From Sphingobium sp. (GTDB taxonomy: Bacteria; Pseudomonadota; Alphaproteobacteria; Sphingomonadales; Sphingomonadaceae), in assembly GCA_035196065.1 (NCBI GenBank), contig CP136575.1, forward strand, positions 2,086,769-2,150,768: a stretch of 64,000 nt of DNA, written 5' to 3'. Positions 45,808-55,859 of the stretch are shown one piece after another. Every line of letters starts with the position of its first letter. The stretch's first letter is position 1. The notes under the pieces were generated by a model, which was not told the DNA's origin, made no database searches, and saw nothing but the letters and a program-made list of their open reading frames with translations. Made by a program: the position numbers and the translations under genes.

Positions 45808-48072
45808 ATGCCTTCAAAACATATATCCGCGAAGAAGCGAGGGTTTCTCGCATCGTTGTGCGCAGACCAATCGGGCAATACGATTGCGATGACCGCGGCG
45901 GCTACGTTTGTATTGATGGGTATTGTCGGAAGCGCGGTCGATATGTCGCGTTCCTATGCGGTCAAATCGCGGCTCCAGTCTGCCTGCGACGCCGGCGTTT
46001 TGGCCGGGTTGAAAGTGGTCGATGGTAACTGGACCGAGGACACCGACCAAAAGGCGAGCGCTGCCGCCGAACAAATGTTCAACGCCAATTTCAAGAGTGA
46101 TGCCTGGGGCGCCAAAAATGTAAACGGCAGCTTCACCCCCGAAAGCAAAACGGCAACAGCCGATGTCCCGATGACAATCATGCAATTGTTCGGTCGGGAA
46201 AAGTCCGTGATCAGCGTCGAATGCTCGGGCGAACTGCAATTACCCAATGCCGACGTCATGTTCGTCCTAGATACAACGGGATCGATGGACTCTGTCATTC
46301 CCGGAGATCCAAGCAACACACTGAAAATCGATGGACTGAGGGTCGGGGTCAACTGCTTTTACGAGATCCTCGCGCGTCAGGACAACCCGGCGGTGACGAA
46401 CGCCCAGTGCGACTATGACGCCGGTGAGGAGCCGTGGAACAGCGAAATCGATGAAAGCATCCAGCTTCGCTTTGGTTTTGTACCCTATTCGCAGATGGTC
46501 AATGTCGGTCGGCTTTTACGCCCGGAAATGATGGTGGACGTTTCCAACTATCAAACGCGCGTTCCCAATATTACCACCCAGCAAACCTGGACGAATGGCA
46601 CAGCAACGCCGGTTAGCTGGAACAATGATTGGACGCCTGCCGGCATTCCAGCGAGTTATTACACGCGCCAAAGCTCGACCGGCTTTACCGACCAGACCAC
46701 CAATGCAGCGACTGAACAGGGTACATTGGCGCCACGCCTCACGTCCGTTACCAGTAATGCACAATGTAACAGCCAGAACAATCTTGCCGGCAGCGGTTCG
46801 CAATTGGTGGCGCTCAGCCTTTCCGGTGGATCGCTGACGACCTCGGGCGGCACAAGCTGGACGCCGGCTGCCCCGGTGCATCCCCAAGGCCAGCAGAGCG
46901 CCATTTCCACGCAATCGCAAACGATTACAGTTACGCAATGGCGCTATATTTGGGAAACGCGTTTAAGCGTGACCGGATGCTTCCTGGAACGGCGTAACCA
47001 CAGCTCCACCTATTTGAGATCGCAAAGCGGGTCCTCAACCCGGCCCGTGATCTGGACCGAGCGGCAAGTTGTGTCCAGCTGGACCTATCGCCAGAACCCC
47101 GTTGATGTCAGCACCCTGAAAAATGCAAATGGGGGGTTCAATGCCGACATCACCTTGCCGTTGAACGAAACTACCATCAACAATGTTCGTCTGTCAGGCC
47201 AATCAGGTACCACCAGTATCAGGGTGATCGCGCCGCGCACGATCACATGGCATGGTTGTATCGAGGAACGTCAGACCGTCCGCGTGCCCAATGGCACAAC
47301 GCCTGCGGAACATTGGAGCCCGGTTCCGGAAGACGCGCTCGACATGCGCTATGATATCGCATTCAACCAAAATAATGACGCGACGCGCTGGCGCTTTGCC
47401 CTTCGCGATCTGGTTTGGGGCCGCACGTCTGGGGGCAGCAGGACAACTGCACCGGTTGTCGGCAACGCGTCGATGGCAACCAATTTCAGCTGGGCTTGCC
47501 CGGTTCCAGCGCGCAAGCTTGATAAATACACTGCGGACGACCTGAACGGCGACAATATTTCCGACGGTGCGAAAAGCTTCGCCGATTATGTCGCCACGCT
47601 CGATCCCGGCGGGAATACCTATCACGATATCGGCCTGCTATGGGGCGCGCGCCTGCTTTCACCCAACGGGGTGTTTGGAAGCCAAAATAAAGTCGCACCC
47701 AATGGCGGCCCAATTAACCGCCACATTGTGTTTATGACCGACGGTGAAACCGTCAACAGCGCGACAAACTACACGTCCTATGGGCTTGACTGGTATGATC
47801 GCCGGCAAACCGATCCAGGGTCGGCCCCGCTGAACTCGCTGCTTCAGGCTAACAACGATGCCCGCAGCAATGCGCTGTGTACCGCGATCAAGAATGAAAA
47901 TATCGAACTCTGGGTGATCTATTATGGTTACGCCGACAATGCCACCTATGCCAGGCTGAAGAACTGTGCGACCGACGATAAGCATTTCGTCGAAGCGCAA
48001 AGCACCAGCAATCTGGTAAAGGCGTTCAAGGAAATCGCCAAATCCATCGCGGATCTGCAGTTGACTTCGTGA
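45808..48072 (+). CDS. TadG-like protein with von Willebrand factor A domain (cassette 2)
   Basis: A 754-residue paralog of the gene at 42411. It has the same TadG-type membrane start (NTIAMTAAATFVLMGIVGSAVDMSR), the MIDAS motif near D155 in MFVLDTTGSM and the second acidic motif near D645 in FMTDGET. The distance between them is ~490 residues, so the insert is even larger than in cassette 1 and is rich in Thr, Ser, Gln and Asn. Shared landmarks are HGCIEERQTV, YHDIGLLWGARLLSPNGVF and a terminal FKEIAKSIADLQL. It overlaps the next gene by four bases. Confidence 0.85.
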   Translation: MPSKHISAKKRGFLASLCADQSGNTIAMTAAATFVLMGIVGSAVDMSRSYAVKSRLQSACDAGVLAGLKVVDGNWTEDTDQKASAAAEQMFNANFKSDAWGAKNVNGSFTPESKTATADVPMTIMQLFGREKSVISVECSGELQLPNADVMFVLDTTGSMDSVIPGDPSNTLKIDGLRVGVNCFYEILARQDNPAVTNAQCDYDAGEEPWNSEIDESIQLRFGFVPYSQMVNVGRLLRPEMMVDVSNYQTRVPNITTQQTWTNGTATPVSWNNDWTPAGIPASYYTRQSSTGFTDQTTNAATEQGTLAPRLTSVTSNAQCNSQNNLAGSGSQLVALSLSGGSLTTSGGTSWTPAAPVHPQGQQSAISTQSQTITVTQWRYIWETRLSVTGCFLERRNHSSTYLRSQSGSSTRPVIWTERQVVSSWTYRQNPVDVSTLKNANGGFNADITLPLNETTINNVRLSGQSGTTSIRVIAPRTITWHGCIEERQTVRVPNGTTPAEHWSPVPEDALDMRYDIAFNQNNDATRWRFALRDLVWGRTSGGSRTTAPVVGNASMATNFSWACPVPARKLDKYTADDLNGDNISDGAKSFADYVATLDPGGNTYHDIGLLWGARLLSPNGVFGSQNKVAPNGGPINRHIVFMTDGETVNSATNYTSYGLDWYDRRQTDPGSAPLNSLLQANNDARSNALCTAIKNENIELWVIYYGYADNATYARLKNCATDDKHFVEAQSTSNLVKAFKEIAKSIADLQLTS

Positions 48073-48689
48073 TGGCTGCAACTGCCTCGAAACCCGCGCA
48101 CACCCTTGCCTTGTTAAAGGATGAACTCGGCGCGACCATCTCTGAATTTGCGGTGGTCGCCCCCGTGTTCCTTTTGATGATGATGGGTACGTTTGACGCC
48201 GCCCATACAATGTATGTCCGCGCTGTCATGCAAGGCGCAGTATATAAGGCGGCACGCGAGACTGCGTTGAAAGCGGGTCAAAAAGAATTGCAGCAAATTA
48301 CGATCGACAATGAGCTGAAAGACCAGATCCGCCTGCTCGTCCCCAAAGGTGCGACAATCAATGATCCTGTCCGTTCCAGCTACAAGAATTTTGCTGATGC
48401 GGCTAAATCGGAAGGCGAACCCGTCAACGATACCGTAACTGCGAATGGCGTTTGCGATCCGGGCGAAAGGTACGAAGATCGCAACGGCAATGGCCAATAT
48501 GATGCAGCAAATACCGGCCAGGGTGGTGCGCGTGATATTGTCCGCTATTCGATCACGGTCAGCTATAAAAGCTTCTTCCCGATGCCCGCTGGCCTTGGGG
48601 AGCGGGAATTGACTGCAACCTCGGTGATCGCAAACCAGCCATTTAGTGATCAGAAAACCCGTCCCGAACTCGACTGTCCAGACGATTGA
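48069..48689 (+). CDS. TadE-like pseudopilin (cassette 2)
   Basis: A 206-residue paralog of the gene at 44411. It has the G-ATISEF motif with glutamate at +5, the helix AVVAPVFLLMMMGTFDAAHTMYV, KAARETA, and the acidic loop segment NGVCDPGERYEDRNGNGQYD, followed by GQGGARDIVRYSITV and the closing VIANQPFSD. It is coupled to the TadG-like gene by an ATGA overlap. Confidence 0.84.
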   Translation: MMAATASKPAHTLALLKDELGATISEFAVVAPVFLLMMMGTFDAAHTMYVRAVMQGAVYKAARETALKAGQKELQQITIDNELKDQIRLLVPKGATINDPVRSSYKNFADAAKSEGEPVNDTVTANGVCDPGERYEDRNGNGQYDAANTGQGGARDIVRYSITVSYKSFFPMPAGLGERELTATSVIANQPFSDQKTRPELDCPDD

Positions 48690-48700
48690 GCGGTGCAATC

Positions 48701-49414
48701 ATGACCTTTAAAGATAATAAATCAGGCCTCGTGCCGTTCGCGCAAAATCTAGCCAGCGACCGAAGCGGACTTGCGCTCACCGAATTCGCCTTTTCTCTCC
48801 CCATCATGCTCAGCCTGATGGTGGGCGGGGCCGAACTCAGCAACTATGCCGTGGTGCAAAGCACAATTTCACAGCTTGCTGTTCAGGTCGCCGACAATGC
48901 CACGCGCATCGGCACCAAGGATCCATCTCAAATTTATTATGTCGCCGAATCTCAGATCAACGACATATTGGACGGTGCTGCATTGCACGCCGGCAACCTC
49001 GACATCTATGGCACCCACCAAGAAGGCAATACAACCGTCGGTAATGGGATGATTGTCATTTCAAATGTCTCTGAAATGCTTGAAAAGACAAATGATGGCA
49101 AATCGCAATATGAAATAACCTGGCAGCGATGCCGCGGCGCTGCGGACTATGAACCGCAATATGGAAAGTTCGGCGAAGCCAGTGGCACCGAGATGCTTGA
49201 AGGCATGGGGCCTAACGGACAAAAGGCAACACCGCCTGACCGCAACACCGATATGCTATTTGTCGAAATCCATTATCGCTACCAGCCGATCTTTTTCACG
49301 CCCAACGCGATCCGCAGCTATTCGGATATCCGCATGTCCGCCTCAATGCTGGTTCGCGACAACCGCAGTTCCGATCTGCCCTCAGCCAATGCGACAGCAT
49401 ATGCATGCGCCTGA
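48701..49414 (+). CDS. TadE/TadF-like pseudopilin (cassette 2)
   Basis: About 237 residues, paralog of the gene at 45010. It has the motif G-LALTEF with glutamate at +5 and the helix AFSLPIMLSLMVGGAELSNYA, followed by INDILDGAALHAGNLDIYG and WQRCRG as in its sister. The ATG at 48701 is used; a TTG at 48686 overlaps the upstream stop and would add five residues. It ends 12 bases before the stop of the convergent pdhB. Confidence 0.83.
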   Translation: MTFKDNKSGLVPFAQNLASDRSGLALTEFAFSLPIMLSLMVGGAELSNYAVVQSTISQLAVQVADNATRIGTKDPSQIYYVAESQINDILDGAALHAGNLDIYGTHQEGNTTVGNGMIVISNVSEMLEKTNDGKSQYEITWQRCRGAADYEPQYGKFGEASGTEMLEGMGPNGQKATPPDRNTDMLFVEIHYRYQPIFFTPNAIRSYSDIRMSASMLVRDNRSSDLPSANATAYACA

Positions 49415-49426
49415 ATCCCGGCCAGT

Positions 49427-50794
49427 TTAACGGCCTAGGAGTTTCCTTACACCCGCGGCAATTTTGTCCGGATTGACCAAAGTCGCCCGTTCCAGATTGG
49501 CTGCATAAGACATAGGGACATCTTCATTGGTGATGCGCACAACCGGTGCATCCAGATCATCGAAGCCATGTTCCATACAGATCGCCGCTATCTCGCTCCC
49601 GATCGAACAAGCGGGCCAACCCTCTTCTGCAACAACGAGCCGGTGTGTTTTGGCAAGGCTCGCCAAGACTGTCTCACTATCAAGCGGGCGTATCGTCCGC
49701 AGATCGATGACTTCTGCATCAATCCCCTCGGCTGACAATTTTTCAGCAGCATCCAACGCCATGCCTACACCGATCGAATAAGACACGATCGTCACATCAC
49801 GGCCTTCACGCACAATGCGCGCTTTGCCGATTGGCAGGACATAATCGTCAACTGCAGGCACCTCGAAGCTGCGGCCGTAAAGCAATTCATTTTCGAGGAA
49901 TACCACCGGATCCTCGCAGCGAATGGCCGCCTTGAGCAATCCCTTGGCATCAGCTGCATCATAGGGCGCAATCACGATCAGGCCCGGAACATGCGCATAC
50001 CAGGGCGCGTAATTCTGACTATGCTGGGCACCAACACGCGCAGCCGCGCCATTGGGGCCACGAAACACGATCGGACAGCGCATCTGACCGCCAGACATAT
50101 AGTTTGTCTTTGCGGCAGAATTGATGATGTGGTCGATCGCCTGCATGGCGAAGTTGAACGTCATGAATTCGATGATTGGACGAAGCCCACCCATCGCAGC
50201 GCCCGTGCCAATACCGGCAAAGCCATATTCGGTAATCGGCGTGTCGATCACCCGGCGCGGTCCGAATTCGTCCAGCAAGCCTTGGGTCACCTTATAGGCG
50301 CCCTGATATTCGGCGACTTCCTCTCCCATTACAAAGATGCGATCGTCACTCCGCATTTCCTCGGCCATGGCGTCGCGCAATGCTTCACGCACAGTCAGCG
50401 TAGCCATTGCTGTGTCTGCGGAGACCGCTGGTTCGACCTTCACCGGGGCAGGCGTTTCTGGCTGCAATGCCGGTTTAGGCGCATCAACGGCTTTTTTCGA
50501 CGCGGCAACGATCGGGTCGGCCGTCGTCTTCGGGGCAGCGGCTTTTTCCTCACCCTCTTCCGAAATCAATGCGATCACCGTGCCAACTTTCACCCCGTCG
50601 CTGCCTTCAGCGACCAAGATCTGGGAGACAATGCCTTCGTCCACCGCTTCGAATTCCATTGTGGCCTTATCAGTTTCAATTTCAGCCAGAATATCGCCTG
50701 ACGACACGCTGTCGCCTTCCTTCACGAGCCAACGGGCAAGCGTACCCTCTTCCATCGTTGGCGAAAGCGCCGGCATTTTGAGCTCGATCGCCAT
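49427..50794 (-). CDS. pdhB: Pyruvate dehydrogenase E1 component subunit beta, with lipoyl domain
   Basis: A 455-residue protein. Residues ~1-80 form a lipoyl domain with the lipoylated lysine in [10 protein letters not shown]. An Ala/Pro-rich linker (~85-125) leads to the E1-beta transketolase-like domains ([43 protein letters not shown]). E1-beta with its own lipoyl domain is known in alphaproteobacteria. It decarboxylates pyruvate with PdhA and ThDP. Its start overlaps the pdhA stop by one base. The E2 gene expected downstream is not in this window. Confidence 0.95.
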   Translation of the reverse strand: MAIELKMPALSPTMEEGTLARWLVKEGDSVSSGDILAEIETDKATMEFEAVDEGIVSQILVAEGSDGVKVGTVIALISEEGEEKAAAPKTTADPIVAASKKAVDAPKPALQPETPAPVKVEPAVSADTAMATLTVREALRDAMAEEMRSDDRIFVMGEEVAEYQGAYKVTQGLLDEFGPRRVIDTPITEYGFAGIGTGAAMGGLRPIIEFMTFNFAMQAIDHIINSAAKTNYMSGGQMRCPIVFRGPNGAAARVGAQHSQNYAPWYAHVPGLIVIAPYDAADAKGLLKAAIRCEDPVVFLENELLYGRSFEVPAVDDYVLPIGKARIVREGRDVTIVSYSIGVGMALDAAEKLSAEGIDAEVIDLRTIRPLDSETVLASLAKTHRLVVAEEGWPACSIGSEIAAICMEHGFDDLDAPVVRITNEDVPMSYAANLERATLVNPDKIAAGVRKLLGR

Positions 50795-51864
50795 CAGTAA
50801 TTCTCCACCAAAACGTCAGTATATAGTTCGGAAAGATCCGGTTCTGGCGCCTGTTCGGCAAATTCAGCGGACGCATTGACGATGGCGCGTATTTCCTTTT
50901 CTATTGCCTTCAGACTATCTTCGGCAACGCCCATCGCCAGCAATTCATCTTTGCAGCCATCGATGGGATCGGATTTCTCTCGCACAGCCTGAACCTCGTC
51001 GCGGCTGCGATACTTTGCTGGATCCGACATAGAGTGACCGCGATAGCGATAGGTTTTCATTTCGAGCAGGATCGGCCCTTTGCCGCTCCGGACCCAATCA
51101 AGCGCCACCTCTGCAGCTCCACGCACGGCTAGAACGTCCATGCCGTCAACCTGCAGCCCCGGGATACGGAAGGATTCGCCACGACGATATAGTTGATCCT
51201 CGGCAGAGGCGCGATTGACGCTCGTCCCCATGGCGTACTGGTTATTTTCGATCACGAAGATGATCGGCAGCTTCCACAGCTCCGCCATGTTGAAGCTTTC
51301 ATACACCTGCCCCTGATTTGCGGCGCCATCGCCGAAATAGGCAAGGCACACGCCGCCGTCATTGTTATATTTGTGTGCAAAGGCGAGACCCGCGCCCAGC
51401 GAGACTTGGGCACCCACAATACCATGGCCGCCATAGAATTTATGCTCGGTCGAGAACATGTGCATCGAACCGCCCTTACCGCGTGAAATCCCCGCAGCGC
51501 GACCGGTCAATTCGGCCATGATGATGTTGGGATCAATACCATAAGCAAGCATATGGCCATGGTCGCGATATCCTGTAATCACGCTATCCTTGCCCGGTGT
51601 CAGCGCGGATTGAAGGCCGATAGCGACGGCTTCCTGACCGATATAAAGATGGCAGAACCCGCCGATCAGCCCCAGGCCATAAAGTTGGCCCGCCTTTTCT
51701 TCAAACCGGCGAATAAGCAACATCTGCCGATAGAATTCGAGCAATTCGTCACGCGTCGGCTTGAAACGCTCGGGCGCTTGCGGCCGTTCGCGATTGGCAA
51801 TTGCATCGCCGGAAATCGATGCCGCCTTGCCTTTTGCTGTTTTGGGCGCTGGGGTCTTTGCCAA
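50794..51864 (-). CDS. pdhA: Pyruvate dehydrogenase E1 component subunit alpha
   Basis: A 356-residue ThDP enzyme. Family stretches are [23 protein letters not shown], the [10 protein letters not shown] segment, [11 protein letters not shown], and the ThDP-Mg motif [17 protein letters not shown]...NNQYAMGTS. The conserved phosphorylation-loop-like [15 protein letters not shown] segment follows. The start is TTG at 51864 with GAGGAC nine bases upstream. It heads a two-gene unit with pdhB and lies downstream of ftsB and eno. Confidence 0.95.
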   Translation of the reverse strand: MAKTPAPKTAKGKAASISGDAIANRERPQAPERFKPTRDELLEFYRQMLLIRRFEEKAGQLYGLGLIGGFCHLYIGQEAVAIGLQSALTPGKDSVITGYRDHGHMLAYGIDPNIIMAELTGRAAGISRGKGGSMHMFSTEHKFYGGHGIVGAQVSLGAGLAFAHKYNNDGGVCLAYFGDGAANQGQVYESFNMAELWKLPIIFVIENNQYAMGTSVNRASAEDQLYRRGESFRIPGLQVDGMDVLAVRGAAEVALDWVRSGKGPILLEMKTYRYRGHSMSDPAKYRSRDEVQAVREKSDPIDGCKDELLAMGVAEDSLKAIEKEIRAIVNASAEFAEQAPEPDLSELYTDVLVENY

Positions 51865-51985
51865 GGGAGTCGTCCTCTCACGGGAATCTTGATTGACGTT
51901 AGGGCAAGCGCCTAGTCAATCACTGTAGCGCTGTGAAGAACTTTCGATCAAAGTAACCCACTTGCATAGCTATGCCTGCGGGCAG

Positions 51986-52312
51986 TTATTTTTCGTTATT
52001 CAGCGGAATGACGATTTCATCGGGGGCAACAACGTTGAGTTCTTTGCGCATCAACTCGCCCGCAAGGTCCGGATCGACATTATCACGGTCAAGCAGCCGT
52101 TGCCGGTTGCGCAACGCATCCCGCTCTTTTTCAAGCGCTGCCAGTTCCTTGCTGCGCTCGTTGATTGCGCTTTTATAATCGGCCCAGGCCAGAATGCCGG
52201 TAGGTCCAAGCAATGCATAAGCAGCAATCAGCAACAGCGCCACCAGCGCAGATACAGTGACCAGTTTCGCCCGAAATTCATCGGGATTCGTCTTTCGCCG
52301 GGGCCGTGCCAT
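51986..52312 (-). CDS. ftsB: Septum formation initiator FtsB/DivIC family
   Basis: A 108-residue bitopic protein: a basic N-terminus (~1-16), one membrane helix (~17-38), and a coiled coil (~45-80, KSAINERSKELAALEKERDALRNRQ). It ends in the conserved DPDLAGELMRKELNVVAPDEIVI region. The family bridges FtsL and FtsQ in the divisome. Position between eno and pdhA is the standard proteobacterial arrangement. Confidence 0.92.
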   Translation of the reverse strand: MARPRRKTNPDEFRAKLVTVSALVALLLIAAYALLGPTGILAWADYKSAINERSKELAALEKERDALRNRQRLLDRDNVDPDLAGELMRKELNVVAPDEIVIPLNNEK

Positions 52313-52347
52313 GATTTTTCATACCATGACAGCAGTGCCTTGCGCAA

Positions 52348-53655
<1,308 letters not shown>

Positions 53656-53723
53656 CTAGTCGTTATCGTCCATGCATGCAATTGCCTGCACCATTATCAA
53701 GCCAACCCACCAGCCAAAAACGG

Positions 53724-53776
53724 AGCAAAATTTTGCTGCTTTAGTTGACTAAAGCACCTTCCATCCCAATATTGGG
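53724..53776 (+). promoter_or_regulatory. Three stacked palindromes upstream of the DUF883-like operon
   Basis: Three perfect inverted repeats lie side by side: AGCAAAATTTTGCT at 53724-53737, GCTTTAG/CTAAAGC with loop TTGA at 53738-53755, and CCCAATATTGGG at 53765-53776. They sit between divergent eno and the small-protein operon, the last one 27 bases before its start codon. They are likely operators or transcript hairpins; no sigma-factor consensus was clear. Confidence 0.45.
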
Positions 53777-53803
53777 TAGATTGTCCCGCAAAGGAGGATG
53801 AAC

Positions 53804-54304
53804 ATGCCCACTCCCAAGAAACCAGCGACAGCATCCAAAGCCGAAAAATCGGCCAAGCCTGCGCCACGAAAAACTGCAAAGCCTAAGGCGGCTGCGGCAA
53901 AGACACCCGCAAAAACAAAGCCCAACCGCGGCAAGGTGGAGGGTGAAACCATGACCGGCGTGAAAAATGAATTTGCCAATCTGAAAGGCAAGGCAGGCGA
54001 TCGCGCCCGTGAAGCCGCCGACCGCGGAAAGGAAAAGGCGAGCGAGGCGCTTGGTGGCATCGGCAAGATCCTGCGCGACAGCGCCGGCACCATCGATGAA
54101 AAGGTCGGCGCTGAATATGGCGAATATGCCCGCAAGGCAGCTGACGCGGTCGATGAATTTGCCGGCAAGCTTGATGCCAAGCAGGTCGACGATATGGTCG
54201 AAGATACGCGGCAGTTCGTTCGCAAAAGCCCTGCTGTTGCCATCGGCGCGGCTGCTGCGATCGGCTTTGTTTTGGCGCGGCTCGTTCGTTCGGGCCGCGG
54301 CTGA
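53804..54304 (+). CDS. Lys/Ala-rich membrane-anchored DUF883 (ElaB/YqjD)-like protein
   Basis: About 166 residues. The N-terminal ~50 are Lys/Ala/Pro-rich with histone-H1-like character. A long amphipathic helix region follows (~55-135, with AREAADRGKEKASEALG), then a C-terminal single membrane helix (SPAVAIGAAAAIGFVLARLVRS). This order matches ElaB/YqjD proteins, which tether to the inner membrane and can bind ribosomes. The AAGGAGG at 53791-53797 abuts the first ATG (53798), so the second ATG at 53804, six bases after it, is preferred. It heads a four-gene operon. Confidence 0.75.
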   Translation: MPTPKKPATASKAEKSAKPAPRKTAKPKAAAAKTPAKTKPNRGKVEGETMTGVKNEFANLKGKAGDRAREAADRGKEKASEALGGIGKILRDSAGTIDEKVGAEYGEYARKAADAVDEFAGKLDAKQVDDMVEDTRQFVRKSPAVAIGAAAAIGFVLARLVRSGRG

Positions 54305-54355
54305 AGCCAAAAGCGCTTCACCTGACCCTGCAACGCCGTTAATGGCGTGGAAGTC

Positions 54356-54730
54356 ATGGAAAAAAACGCCCCCCCTGCCGATGTGACAGAAGGCGAGGTT
54401 ATCTCGCCGCTGGGGCAAGTGCGCAACCTGATTGAGGAAGTTCGCGCGCTTGCAGAGGTAGAGGTTGACTATGTCAAGGCGCGTATCAGCTACAGCGGCG
54501 GCATTCTCCGTAAAGCCGGGCTATTCGCGTTGCTTGCACTGTTGTTTCTTTCCAGTGCGGTGATCGCCCTTATCATTGGCCTGCTCCTGATTGCGGCCAG
54601 CTATTGGGGCCCGATCGTCGCCACGCTGTTAGTCGTCGCCTTGTTTGCGGCTGCCGCCCTTGGTGCAGCGCTCTATGCTCGAAACACCGCGCGAAAACTT
54701 AAGTTCGAAGAAGATGCGGGCCATGGCTGA
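54356..54730 (+). CDS. Phage-holin-family (DUF1469-like) small membrane protein
   Basis: About 124 residues from the ATG at 54356, preferred over a GTG at 54347. A charged N-terminal helix (~12-45, LIEEVRALAEVEVDYVKAR) precedes two long hydrophobic helices (~52-75 and ~80-102) and a short charged tail. The layout matches PF07332 holin-superfamily III / YqjE-like proteins found beside ElaB/YqjD. No lysis role is implied. It overlaps the next start by eight bases. Confidence 0.72.
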   Translation: MEKNAPPADVTEGEVISPLGQVRNLIEEVRALAEVEVDYVKARISYSGGILRKAGLFALLALLFLSSAVIALIIGLLLIAASYWGPIVATLLVVALFAAAALGAALYARNTARKLKFEEDAGHG

Positions 54731-55037
54731 TTCAGATCGAGAAATCGTGCGGGAATTGGATCAGGCTCGAAAGGCGATGCGTTCCTCGGTCCTTGCAGAT
54801 GTGCAGCAGGCGCGACATGACCTTCAGCCTCGCGTGATTGCAGCCCGTTGGGCGGAACGGCAATTGAACCGCGCCGCAAGGGGTAAGGCCAATGCCGCGC
54901 AAACAATAACAAATAATGCGCCTGCAATCGGCGCCGGTATCGCGGCGGTCTTGTTATTCGCCGCACGCAAACCCATTTGGAAATTGTTCCAGCGCCTCGG
55001 CAACCGGCGCCTCCCAAGCAAGGATGATGTGCAATGA
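54723..55037 (+). CDS. Small hypothetical protein with C-terminal membrane segment
   Basis: About 104 residues from the ATG at 54723. The first 60 are charged and helical (DREIVRELDQARKAMRSSVLADVQQA, RWAERQLNRAARG). A hydrophobic stretch follows (~70-85, APAIGAGIAAVLLFAARKP), then a basic tail. No family was recognised; the layout resembles YqjK-type proteins that accompany YqjD and YqjE. It overlaps both neighbours by a few bases, showing coupling. Confidence 0.65.
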   Translation: MADSDREIVRELDQARKAMRSSVLADVQQARHDLQPRVIAARWAERQLNRAARGKANAAQTITNNAPAIGAGIAAVLLFAARKPIWKLFQRLGNRRLPSKDDVQ

Positions 55038-55540
55038 GCAAGATCGGTGATAATCTGAAGTCTGCTACTGGCGCTGCGAAGGAAAATCTTGCGGCTGCAA
55101 GCGAAAAAGCACGCGAAGCGGGCTCAGCCGCGCGGCGTTCGGCAACGAACGCAGCTGAAAAGGGCAAAGCCGCCGCTGCACGAAGCGCTGAGAAATCGCG
55201 CCAACTGGCCAAAAAGGCAGGCAAGGCATCAAGCGAAGGCATCGACAAAAACCCTCTGGCCATTGTCGCCGGGGGCCTTGCGCTTGGCGCAATTGTCGGA
55301 ATGCTGCTTCCCAAAACCGAGCGCGAGGCCAAGGTTCTGGGTAAGGCCGGTAAGAAGATCAACGAAACTGCCAAACGCGCCGTTGACGCGGCAAAGGATG
55401 CTGGCAAGGAGAAGGTGAGCGAAGTCGGCCTTGATGGCGATGCCATGCGCGCGCAGTTTCGCGATCTGGTTGGCAAGGCCACCGAGGCGGTCAAAGCTGC
55501 CGGTAAGGCGGCCGCAGAGGAAGCGCGCAAACGCGGCTGA
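55034..55540 (+). CDS. Lys/Ala-rich helical protein with central membrane segment
   Basis: A 168-residue protein composed largely of Ala, Lys, Glu and Gly. It has repeating helical stretches (AAKENLAAASEKAREAGSAA, KAAAARSAEKSRQLAKKAG), a central hydrophobic helix (NPLAIVAGGLALGAIVGMLLP), and a second amphipathic half ending AAGKAAAEEARKRG. The composition recalls DUF883 and late-embryogenesis-like stress proteins. Its start overlaps the previous stop as ATGA, so it completes the four-gene unit. Confidence 0.7.
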   Translation: MSKIGDNLKSATGAAKENLAAASEKAREAGSAARRSATNAAEKGKAAAARSAEKSRQLAKKAGKASSEGIDKNPLAIVAGGLALGAIVGMLLPKTEREAKVLGKAGKKINETAKRAVDAAKDAGKEKVSEVGLDGDAMRAQFRDLVGKATEAVKAAGKAAAEEARKRG

Positions 55541-55628
55541 GATTGGGACTGGTTTTTGCTAGGCATTGCCGCTAATGGCGCCGCCAAGCCACACCGGCAT
55601 CTCCCTATCAACCAAGGAATTGGCAGCA

Positions 55629-55856
55629 ATGGCTGAGGCAAAACTGCATCTTGTTTTCGGCGGCCGCGTCAGCGATCCGCAAACTCTCGATTTCAAGGAA
55701 CTCGACAAGCTCGACGTCGTCGGAATCTTTCCCAACTATAACGAAGCTGAAGAAGCTTGGCGCGCCGCCGCACAGCGGACCGTTGACGACGCCGAAATGC
55801 GCTATGTCGTCGTCCATCTGCATAAATTGCTGGACCCCGACCATCCCAGCAGCTGA
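55629..55856 (+). CDS. DUF4170-type small protein
   Basis: A 75-residue protein from the ATG at 55629; the frame is open back to 55566 but the upstream part looks non-coding. It reads AKLHLVFGGRVSDPQTLDFKEL at the start and VVVHLHKLLDPD at the end, matching the small alphaproteobacterial family DUF4170 as I recall it. It is likely a soluble ferredoxin-like alpha/beta domain of unknown role. It may be cotranscribed with the operon before it. Confidence 0.75.
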   Translation: MAEAKLHLVFGGRVSDPQTLDFKELDKLDVVGIFPNYNEAEEAWRAAAQRTVDDAEMRYVVVHLHKLLDPDHPSS

Positions 55857-55859
55857 CGA

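Noticed and set aside
53749-54426. Two overlapping 225-residue minus-strand frames opposite the DUF883-like gene
   Set aside because: The plus strand has a strong ribosome binding site and operon structure; the minus frames are reverse images of Lys/Ala-rich coding sequence.
54356-54730. Holin-like protein as sign of a prophage
   Set aside because: No other phage gene is nearby and the neighbours are ElaB/YqjD-like proteins; the holin-family name reflects topology only.
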